From contig JACVTC010000088.1 of NCBI GenBank assembly GCA_016946835.1, positions 357,501-421,500 of the forward strand: a stretch of DNA of 64,000 bases, read 5' to 3'. Under the pieces are notes generated by a model. It saw nothing but the letters and a program-made list of their open reading frames with translations. It was not told the DNA's origin and searched no databases. The position numbers and the translations under genes are program-made. How positions within the stretch are numbered: position 1 is the stretch's first letter; each line of letters starts with the position of its first letter. This stretch comes from Neocallimastix lanati (nom. inval.) (Eukaryota; Neocallimastigomycota; Neocallimastigomycetes; Neocallimastigales; Neocallimastigaceae). Below are positions 55,159 to 64,000 of this stretch, in pieces.

Positions 55159-56095
55159 TTTTATTTATATTTTCCTTTTTATTATTTATAGTTAGTGTAG
55201 TAAAAATAAATTATTACGATAAATTAATATTATTAAAAAAATAAGAAGAAAATAAAGTAAATAAAAGTATATCGAAAGTAAATTTTAAATAGAGAAGCAA
55301 TTATTTTTTTTTTTTTTTTTAAGGTATAAAAAGAGGGAAATAAATATAATAAATTTTAAATAATAATATTATTATTTAATATAACTTTTTATAATGATTA
55401 ATCAATATATTAAAAAAATTTTTTTTCTATTTAATATTTTATTTTTGTTTCTTTTTTATCAGTTTTTATTAGTATTCCTTTATTTATATTTATATAAATA
55501 ATTATTTATATCTTTTATATCATTATTTATGACTTTATTTCGATTAAATAGAATTTAATTTAATCATATATTATTATATATGTTACATTATTATTTTAAT
55601 TAAGTAGAAATAAATGATTAACATATATTATTAATTGAATAAATTTAATATATTATATATTGATTCAAGACTTTCCATAGCATAAATAAGTAAAATAATA
55701 TATATTAATATTTATTATAATATATAAATATATATTTTATTTACATAATATTTATATTACAAAATTTAATTTATATTTTAATAGTATAATATAATACAAT
55801 ATATTATTATAATATATTGGACGAGGCTATTTTAGGTATACTATTAATCATTCACAGTCACCAATCTTAATTATTATTGATTCTTTTACTCTATTTATAT
55901 CATATTAAATAGTTTCAAATAGAACTATATTAATAGGCTTTTTTATTATTATTATTATTATATAAATAAATTTAATATATTATAAATAGTAATCTAATAT
56001 TAATATTTATCTTCAAAAAATATATTGAATAAAAAAAAATTATCACCATTAAATAATTATTATAACTACTATATTTCTATATTATTAATTAATTT
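55159..56095. other. AT-rich intergenic DNA
   Basis: The 5' flank of the SNARE gene. Simple AT sequence, no gene seen. Confidence 0.6.
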
Positions 56096-56104
56096 TTACA
56101 ATTT

Positions 56105-56105
56105 T

Positions 56106-56187
<82 letters not shown>

Positions 56188-56215
56188 TATTTAATAATTA
56201 TTATTTAGTTAATAA
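56105..56215. repeat. (TTTA)n then (ATT)n array
   Basis: About 14 TTTA units followed by ATT units, leading into the heptamer satellite. Confidence 0.95.
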
Positions 56216-57540
56216 TTATTATTTATTATTTATTATTTATTATTTATTATTTATTATTTATTATTTATTATTTATTATTTATTATTTATTATTTATTATT
56301 TATTATTTATTATTTATTATTTATTATTTATTATTTATTATTTATTATTTATTATTTATTATTTATTATTTATTATTTATTATTTATTATTTATTATTTA
56401 TTATTTATTATTTATTATTTATTATTTATTATTTATTATTTATTATTTATTATTTATTATTTATTATTTATTATTTATTATTTATTATTTATTATTTATT
56501 ATTTATTATTTATTATTTATTATTTATTATTTATTATTTATTATTTATTATTTATTATTTATTATTTATTATTTATTATTTATTATTTATTATTTATTAT
56601 TTATTATTTATTATTTATTATTTATTATTTATTATTTATTATTTATTATTTATTATTTATTATTTATTATTTATTATTTATTATTTATTATTTATTATTT
56701 ATTATTTATTATTTATTATTTATTATTTATTATTTATTATTTATTATTTATTATTTATTATTTATTATTTATTATTTATTATTTATTATTTATTATTATT
56801 TATTATTTATTATTTATTATTTATTATTTATTATTTATTATTTATTATTTATTATTTATTATTTATTATTTATTATTTATTATTTATTATTTATTATTTA
56901 TTATTTATTATTTATTATTTATTATTTATTATTTATTATTTATTATTTATTATTTATTATTTATTATTTATTATTTATTATTTATTATTTATTATTTATT
57001 ATTTATTATTTATTATTTATTATTTATTATTTATTATTTATTATTTATTATTTATTATTTATTATTTATTATTTATTATTTATTATTTATTATTTATTAT
57101 TTATTATTTATTATTTATTATTTATTATTATTATTATTATTATTATTTATTATTTATTATTTATTATTTATTATTTATTATTTATTATTTATTATTTATT
57201 ATTTATTATTTATTATTTATTATTTATTATTTATTATTTATTATTTATTATTTATTATTTATTATTTATTATTTATTATTTATTATTTATTATTTATTAT
57301 TTATTATTTATTATTTATTATTTATTATTTATTATTTATTATTTATTATTTATTATTATTATTTATTATTTATTATTTATTATTTATTATTTATTATTTA
57401 TTATTTATTATTTATTATTTATTATTTATTATTTATTATTTATTATTTATTATTTATTATTTATTATTTATTATTTATTAATTATTATAAATTATTTATT
57501 ATTTATTATTTATTATTTATTATTTATTATTTATTATTAA
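56215..57540. repeat. Heptanucleotide satellite (TATTTAT)n, about 1.3 kb
   Basis: The 7-bp unit TTATTTA is repeated roughly 180 times with only a few ATT-type slips (near 56796, 57124-57145, 57354 and 57478-57490). Because 7 does not divide by 3, one frame stays open and spells a seven-residue Ile-Tyr-Tyr-Leu-Leu-Phe-Ile repeat from 56025 to 57581. I treat that frame as an artefact. No sequence variants or unique islands break the array. Confidence 0.95.
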
Positions 57541-57699
57541 TTATTTGTTTTTTTTTTTTGTTTGTTTGTTTATTTATTTAATAAATCAATCATATTTATC
57601 TTGTATGTTTCTTTTGCTTGCTTTTTATATTTTATTAATATTATATATGAATTTTATTATATAGTGATGCATCTTAAAAACACAATCTTCATTTAAAAT

Positions 57700-57770
<71 letters not shown>

Positions 57771-58190
57771 CTAAAATTTTTTTTGTTTCATATGAAGTAT
57801 AATTATATTAAAAAAAATTACATTATTTAAATATTTTTATTATTAATATTCAAATGCAATAAATAAAACCTTTTTTTTCCTTACTTTATTTTTATTATTA
57901 TTATTATTATAATTATATTAATATAACTTTGTTTTATTATTATTATAATTACTTTATATAATTATAAATATAATCGATTAATTACTCTATATAGATATAC
58001 ATAAAATCGAAAAATAGTTTCATGAATATTCATTAAATTATTATTAATATCATTAATTAAAAATTAAATATAAATTATTTACTTTTTAAAGTCTGTATTA
58101 CAATTGAAATAATTGATATTAAATTTTGTTTATTTACACATTAAAATAATATTAATTATTTATTTTTTCTCTGATTGTTATTATAATTAT
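57541..58190. other. AT-rich spacer with a TTTA array
   Basis: Perfect TTTA repeats occupy about 57700-57770. The rest is AT-rich and shows no gene. Confidence 0.7.
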
Positions 58191-58490
58191 TATTATTATT
58201 TATTATTATTTATTATTATTTATTATTATTTATTATTATTTATAATTATTTATTCTTTATTTTTAGTCCAATTGATATTATAATTATTATTATTTATTGT
58301 CATTCTTTATTTTTACTGTGATTGTTATTATAATTATTATAATTATTATTTATTGTCATTTATTCTTTATTTTTACTGTGATTGTTATTATAATTATTAT
58401 AATTATTATTTATTGTCATTTATTCTTTATTTTTACTGTGATTGTTATTTATTATTTATTTTTACTCTAATTATTATTATAATTATTATT
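58190..58490. repeat. TTATTAT array and 60-bp tandem repeat
   Basis: TTTATTA-type units at 58190-58255 are followed by about three copies of a 60-bp unit containing TTCTTTATTTTTACTGTGATT (starts near 58310, 58370, 58430), two of them identical. Confidence 0.9.
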
Positions 58491-58719
58491 CTTTATAATT
58501 GTGTATTTAATTTCAGTATGCATCTATTAATAAAATTTTAGAATAAATTCTATATAAAAAAAAAATAAATAAATAAATAAATAAAATAATAAAATAAAAA
58601 AAAAAAAAAAAACAATAACAATTTCTTATTTGCTATGATTATTATATTAAAAATAATAATATAGAAAAGTATCTTTATATTCATGTTAATTATAATATTT
58701 TTTTAAAAATATTAATTAT

Positions 58720-59160
58720 AGTACTTATATTCATTAAAAAAGTTGAACTACTTTTTCATCTCCATACAATTAAATAAATAAAAGAATAAAATTTTTAATT
58801 ATATTCATTAAAAAAGCTGAACTATCTTTTTCATCTCCATAAAACTAAATAAAAGAATAAAATTATTAATTTTATACTATTTCATATTTCCTTATAATTT
58901 TTAATTTTATACTATTTTATATTATTTCATATTTCCTTATAATTTTTAATTTTATACTATCTTATACTATTTCATATTTCCTTATAATTTTTAATTTTAT
59001 ACTATACTATTTCATATTTCCTTGTAATTTTCAATTTTATACTATTTTATACTATTTCATATTTCCTTATAATTTTTAATTTTATACTATTTTATACTAT
59101 TTCATATTTCCTTATAATTTTTAATTTTATACTATACTATTTCATATTTCCTTATAATAT
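58720..59160. repeat. Two tandem repeat families
   Basis: First, a duplicated unit of about 75 bp (TATTCATTAAAAAAGTTGAACT... ATAAAA) at 58728-58865. Then a block with about six copies of TATACTATTTCATATTTCCTTATAATTTTTAATTTT (about 36-50 bp units, varying by an inserted TACTATTT) at 58866-59160. Confidence 0.9.
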
Positions 59161-59559
59161 TTTAATTATATAAAATTACATTAAAATAGAATTATACAAT
59201 AACATAATTTTTGTATTAGTAAAACATAGAAAAAAAAATAAATAAATACAAATAAATAAATAGTATTAATTATTCTCATTATGTCAACTATTAAAGAAAT
59301 CAATTGATAATTAGCTATTTTTAATTCCATTTACGTGTTATTATTTGATTTTTTTTTCGTATAAATAATATATGTATATATATATATAATTTCATAACAT
59401 TAAAACAATAAATAGTTAAAAGTAATTTTTATTATATCTTAAATTTTTAAAAATTATAAAGATATCATATCATTTTCTTTATATAAAGATAAAAGTATTA
59501 TATTACAACATGTATTTTATATCATAAATAGAATAAATTTATATATTTTATAGTATATA
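59161..59559. other. AT-rich spacer
   Basis: No gene or motif is recognised. Confidence 0.6.
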
Positions 59560-59850
59560 TCAAAGATGTGTTTTGAACCTATTTTTAATACATTTATCAA
59601 AAGTAACAAAAAGAACCTTTTATATATATACTCCAATGCACATTGTTCGTTTAGTATCTATTTTACAGGATACATCTCACCGAACTTCATATTTGTGTTT
59701 CCATACTTTAATAGGAGAAACGCAATCCCACAACATTAGATGCTTCACACTAGAAATAATTAACATAATAAATGTTTAAACTTATTCTGTATTTTGACAC
59801 TTAAATTTTATATATACAGAATAAGTTTAAACATTTATTATGTTAAGTGT
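59560..59850. other. Unidentified island ending in a long perfect hairpin
   Basis: The sequence is less AT-extreme than its surroundings, with a 68-codon open frame (59573-59779) that resembles nothing I know. Its right end is a perfect inverted repeat: arms 59760-59792 and 59814-59846 (33 bp each) around a 21-base loop. The loop's TTTGACACTTAA recurs in inverted orientation just outside the right arm (59843-59854). Possible readings are the end of a DNA transposon, a MITE-like inverted repeat, or a rearrangement joint. Confidence 0.5.
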
Positions 59851-60064
59851 CAAAAATTTATAGAATTTAAACTTCGATCTATATTATTTAGTTAAAAAAT
59901 TTTTTTTAAAAAATCAAAAAATCACAAAAATATCAGATAAAAAAAAAATTAATTATTTGTATATCCTTTTCAAAATAATATATGTTTTTATATATTATAT
60001 TTTTGATATATATTTTAATATGATTTTCTCTTTTTATTTATTTATTTATTTATTTATTTTTTTA

Positions 60065-60295
60065 TTTAACGACCGTAGCAGGATTTCTCCCCAGCTGTAC
60101 ATCTTGTAGACACACAATGGTTTATAACTAGAGCCCTTATCTAACTTCCTACTTTAGTAGGTGGTCCCGTCCCTGCTGGACTGCCTTACAGTTACTCTGC
60201 ATTGGCGCTCCTTACCCAAGTATAATTACTGCTTGTCATTGTACGATAATCTTACAATTGGGTCTTGCAGCCACAATCTCCGGGATCATATTTAT
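60065..60295 (-). other. Unidentified GC-richer island, possible short retroelement
   Basis: This block has near-normal base composition and sharp edges. Read on the minus strand it starts GATCCCGGAGATTGTGGCTG and ends CTGCTACGGTCGTTAAATAAA followed by TAAA repeats (60020-60065). A TAAA tail suggests retroposition. No A/B box pair or long ORF is evident, and it does not match the two SINE candidates by eye. Confidence 0.4.
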
Positions 60296-60439
60296 TTTTT
60301 TCTTAATATAATTTTTCATTATTTTTACTTTCATAATATATATAATTATGATGATATCACAATAAGTTATATATCGTATTAAATTATAAAATCAAAATTA
60401 TATATTATTTTTTGTTCATTATTAAATTCCTTGGTTATT

Positions 60440-60668
<229 letters not shown>

Positions 60669-60859
60669 CTTTGTTCAGATAAGTTGCATTTCGAAATGTG
60701 GCGTATAAATTATAATTTAACATCATAAAAATATTTATTTAAATATTGAATTAAAAATATTTTATTATAAAAGTAAGAAAGTAAGTGAAACTAATCGAGT
60801 AGCAGAACAAATTATTATTAACAAAATATATATATATAACTTTCCATCCAAAAAAAAAA

Positions 60860-62314
60860 AAAAGGATAATTCTATAGTATATAATTGTATTGAATATAAA
60901 ACTTTAAATAAATGTAAATATTTTTCATTTTTTAAAATGATACGAAGGTAATTTTAAAATATGGTAGTTTACATAATCATTTTGAAAAAGAATTTGATGC
61001 ATCTACCTCAATTGTAAAACATAAAATTAAAATCAAAGATGAAATTAGAATAAATTCAATTCCTTTTAGGTATAAAAAACCTAAATGTATATTTAATGGA
61101 GTTTCACAAGAAATGGAAATTTTATATATCCAGAATATAATGCGATTAAATCCACAAATAACAAGAATTTTTAAATAAATAACTACCTCCTAATGTAACA
61201 AAAAGTTTATGAAATTCCTAATAAGTCAAAATATTATAAAAATAATAAAAAATGAGAATTTTATGATATTCAAAAAAATCCAAATTTAGTAATCTTCCAA
61301 TCTCCACTCCTAGTAAAATTATTCATGAAATGGGGTCGCTGTGTTGGCTCAATCGGTTAAGGATAATACAGGTTACTGTAGAATCCTTGGTTTGATTCCC
61401 GACACAACCATATAATATGCTTCAAGGTTTCTATCCTGGGGTATCATAAAACCACAATTGGATCCAAATGGCTTTCCCTTGTCAGCATATTGGAACCATC
61501 CCCTGAGATACTACGCTACGACTAATTTATAGGCATTGATGATATTATGTCCTCACGTCAATGATTACACCTACTGGAGGGATGAATGGTTTCCCATTTA
61601 AATGATCATGGTCAATGGAGATACATGTAGGAATGTTAGGGAATACAACCCCAGGCAGATATGTAACGACGTGTGAAAGGACGACGCGTACCAGTATGGC
61701 AGTATATCACATTTAACAGTTATATCTGTTATGGTCATAATTGGAAATGGGTACTCATTATCTGTGTCTAAATTATTATTATTTTTTATTAATGAAATAT
61801 TATTAAGATATATTTTCAGATGGTACCTTTTATAATTCACCTAAATTTAGTTATCAAGTGTTCATTACTAGAACCTATATTAAATATTTAAATAGCTTTT
61901 ATACTACTTTTCTTTGATATTAAAAAATAAAGAAAATAAAAAGCAAACCACTTATGAGAAGTTATTTGAAGAAATAATAAAAAAAAATGCTAATAAATAA
62001 ACAATTATACTATAATTATTTCGAAAAAAAAAAAAAAAAATTCATTGTCATTTTGAAAAAGGCATATCAAATGCTGTAGATAAAAATATATCCAAATATA
62101 AATATTAAATATTGTATTTGGAACTATAAAAGAGCATTAGAGTTTATAAAAAAAAATTGAATTATGTTATAATGAAGTAAAATTTAATAATATATATATT
62201 TATTATAACGTGATTTCGAACTTACCTTTTGTAAATTCTGAATATATAATTAATATTTATAGTAAATTAGCCATGAAACAAATAATAATGATAAATTTTT
62301 GAAATTTTTAGAAT

Positions 62315-62374
<60 letters not shown>

Positions 62375-62557
62375 AAATTATAAATATTAGAATTAAGAAC
62401 ATATAGTAAATAATGCATCAGAATCATTCAATAATTATTTAAATAATTTATTTTCAAGAAACCTTCATTTTGTAAATTAATATATATATTAAAACAAGAA
62501 GAATCAAGAATTTTTATCTTATAACCATTACAAAAAAGGTTAAGGTACAGGAATTTG

Positions 62558-62590
<33 letters not shown>

Positions 62591-62735
62591 AGAGAGAGAG
62601 AATTAGAGAAAAACTGATGAAATCAATATTTTAATAGAAAAATACAAAACTACAGAATCCAAATTAATGGATAATGGATGACTTTGAAATGAAATTGTTG
62701 AATTATGGTTTAAATGTTTAATTAATTCAAATAAT
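60860..62735 (+). pseudogene. Decayed MULE-type transposase gene, split by a SINE
   Basis: Translated pieces follow the order of MULE transposases of gut fungi. A Cys/His finger comes first (YNCIEYKTLNKCKYF then YGSLHNHFEKEFDAS, 60880-61000), then KHKIKIKDEIRINSIPFRYKKPK (61020-61085). NLVIFQSPLL lies near 61280-61315. Past the SINE, DGTFYNSPKFSYQVFITRTYIK (61816-61882) is the DDE-domain start. HCHFEKGISNAV near 62045-62080 matches a conserved DFEKAI core motif, and SNLPFVNSEYI is near 62215-62250. A C-terminal piece near 62610-62735 ends the gene. Stops, frameshifts and A-runs make it inactive. Family naming is from recalled motif style and was not searched. Confidence 0.7.
61332..61785 (+). 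mobile_element. tRNA-derived SINE inserted in the MULE pseudogene
   Basis: A 454-bp GC-richer insert. Its head has a pol III A box (TTGGCTCAATCGGTTA, 61343-61358) and a B box (GGTTTGATTCC, 61389-61399, one mismatch to GGTTCGANTCC), then CCGACACAACCA, as in a tRNA 3' part. The body is about 340 bp without an ORF. It ends TGTGTCTAAATTATTATTATTTTT. The flanks TTATTCATGAAAT (61319-61331) and TTATTAATGAAAT (61786-61798) match at 12 of 13 positions and read as a target-site duplication. The insert interrupts a transposase reading frame that resumes directly after it. It is not a working tRNA because the stems are degenerate. Confidence 0.85.
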
Positions 62736-62970
62736 AATATAAATACTAATTTGTAATAAATGACAGTGAAATGATCAAATATAAAAATTAAAAGATTACA
62801 TTATTAATAATTAAAATTATTCATAATAAAAAATCCATAATTGTTCAAAGTTTTATACTTTTTGACAAATTTAATAATAATATATATATATAAAAATAAT
62901 AATAAAAATAATAAAAATAAAAAAATCTTTAACCCTAATTTGACATTATTCATTAAATTTATTTATTTAT
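62736..62970. other. AT-rich spacer
   Basis: No gene is recognised between the MULE relic and the repeat motif that follows. Confidence 0.5.
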
Positions 62971-63064
62971 TAGTTTATAGGAGTGGGGCATTTCGCCAGC
63001 TTGCAGTTCGCCAAATTTTTTGAAAGCATGTTGCCTATTAAAAAAAAGTTGCATTTCACCAAAT
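62971..63064 (+). repeat. Short repeated motif GCATTTCGCCA
   Basis: Three imperfect copies of a (GTT)GCA(T)TTCGCC(A) motif occur in 90 bases: GGGCATTTCGCCAG (62977-62990), TGCAGTTCGCCAAA (63002-63015) and GTTGCATTTCACCAAA (63049-63064). A fourth relative, AGTTGCATTTCGAAATG, lies at 60682-60698 just after the TTTA/TTTG array. Confidence 0.55.
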
Positions 63065-63829
63065 TGAAAATTATAAAATAAATAAATAAATAAATAAAAT
63101 TAAATATTATTAATATTGATATATTTATATTTTTAAAGAAAATATTTAAATATTAAAAAAAAAAAAAAAATCATATATAAATATCTTTATAAATATCTGT
63201 TTAAATAAATAAATAATAAATAATTGATAAATAATAAATAATATAATGAAAAAAATAATATAAACAGTATAGTAATCATTATATAAGAATTGTCTTTAAT
63301 AATAATAATGAGGATTAAAATTATAAATAATTATTATTATTATTAACAAACATATATATATATTTGAATTAATAAAAATAATATTTAACTACTTCAGAAA
63401 AACATAAAAAAGTTTTTTTTTATAGCATTTTAATGCCATAAAATTAATAATAAATAATATATAATAAATAATAAATAAATAATATAAGCTTTAGCAATAA
63501 TTACAGAAACATCAATAATAATATTTTTATCATAACAATGAAAATAATAATAATAAAAAAATAAATATAAAATTATAAAAATTTTTAATCTTATATATTA
63601 AAAAATATAATAATCTCATAAATATTTTATATTTATTAGTTACACTAAAAAAAAAAAAAAAAAAAAATTGTTTAAAATATAAAAGAATTAAAGATAAGAT
63701 TTGGATAATTAATCTTCATTCAAAATATATATATTTAAAAATGTATAAATAAGATTTGAATAATTAATCTTCATTTAAAATATATATAATTATATTATTA
63801 AAATTAATGATTAAAATATTTAATTAGAA
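63065..63829. other. AT-rich intergenic DNA
   Basis: AAAT and ATAA repeats, A tracts, and a short direct repeat (AAGATTTG(G/A)ATAATTAATCTTCATT at 63696-63720 and 63751-63775). No gene is seen. Confidence 0.6.
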
Positions 63830-63837
63830 ACTGAGAA

Positions 63838-64000
63838 AAATCAAGAAATTGAAATATGCAAAACTAATAGAGGAAAAGAGCAAATTATTTTAAACAGAAA
63901 ATATAAATTTTTAAAGATGAAATTTCAAATAGTTCAACTCTTTTTAATGTAAATATATAAAACGTAAATATGATGAAATTTCTCAAGGTAAGGGTCTTAT
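63838..64000 (+). pseudogene. N-terminal fragment of a second MULE-type gene, runs off the window
   Basis: A frame starting near 63838 reads EKNQEIEICKTNRGKEQIIL then NRKYKFLK, which resembles the expected N-terminus of the same transposase family, upstream of the zinc finger seen at 60880. A stop follows at about 63949, so it is broken or frameshifted. The remainder is outside the window. Confidence 0.45.

Noticed and set aside
56215-57540. CRISPR array
   Set aside because: No spacers exist; the unit is a 7-bp simple repeat in a eukaryotic genome.
56025-57581. A 518-codon open frame with a perfect seven-residue repeat
   Set aside because: It is the automatic translation of a 7-bp satellite. 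There is no plausible promoter, no codon variation and no non-repeat domain.
61333-61410. A functional tRNA gene
   Set aside because: A and B boxes are present but the acceptor and T stems do not pair properly, and the unit continues into a 340-bp body with a TSD, so it is a SINE head.

Overview
The window looks like nuclear DNA of a very AT-rich, intron-rich lower fungus. The best guess is an anaerobic gut fungus (Neocallimastigomycota), though this is an inference. It rests on extreme AT content, long asparagine (AAT)n tracts inside real genes, many short GT-AG introns, a fungal Tps3/Tsl1-type trehalose synthase subunit, an oxalate-CoA-ligase-type enzyme lacking a peroxisomal tag, a secreted intronless hydrolase of bacterial style, and decayed MULE and LINE elements. 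Dictyostelids share the AT/poly-Asn style and are the main alternative.

Six host genes can be supported. From left to right they are: (1) a TFIIS N-terminal-domain protein on the minus strand, cut by the window start (1-1767); (2) an acyl-CoA synthetase of the Pcs60/AAE3 (oxalate-CoA ligase) family in two exons (7092-9225); (3) a giant asparagine-rich nuclear-type protein of about 3,620 residues that I assemble from 11 exons (15114-27536); (4) a secreted alpha/beta hydrolase on the minus strand (30583-31554); (5) a 14-exon regulatory subunit of the trehalose-6-phosphate synthase complex (39778-45036); (6) a six-exon Qa-SNARE/syntaxin on the minus strand (53127-55158). They do not form a pathway. 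Spacing is irregular and each gene sits alone between repeat-filled gaps.

The rest is dominated by mobile-element debris and simple repeats. One non-LTR retrotransposon (LINE) family is present as a 5'-truncated copy with an open reading frame (46244-48188), an inverted 3' copy (48974-49634), a frameshifted copy (9920-11042), and several much older relatives (11880-14316, 28360-28610, 48340-48935). A Ty1/copia relic lies at 35460-36290. A decayed MULE transposase gene (60860-62735) is split by a 454-bp tRNA-headed SINE with a target-site duplication, and a second MULE fragment runs off the right edge. A probable second SINE lies at 3664-4090. Large simple-sequence blocks include a 7-bp satellite of about 1.3 kb (56215-57540), TTTA arrays and ATT arrays.

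The most rewarding points are the giant poly-Asn protein with SUMO-interaction-like motifs, the nested SINE-in-MULE insertion whose removal restores the reading frame, the similar 3' ends of SINEs and LINEs, the missing peroxisomal tag on the Pcs60-like enzyme, and a 33-bp perfect hairpin at 59760-59846. No database search was possible; all family names come from reading motifs.
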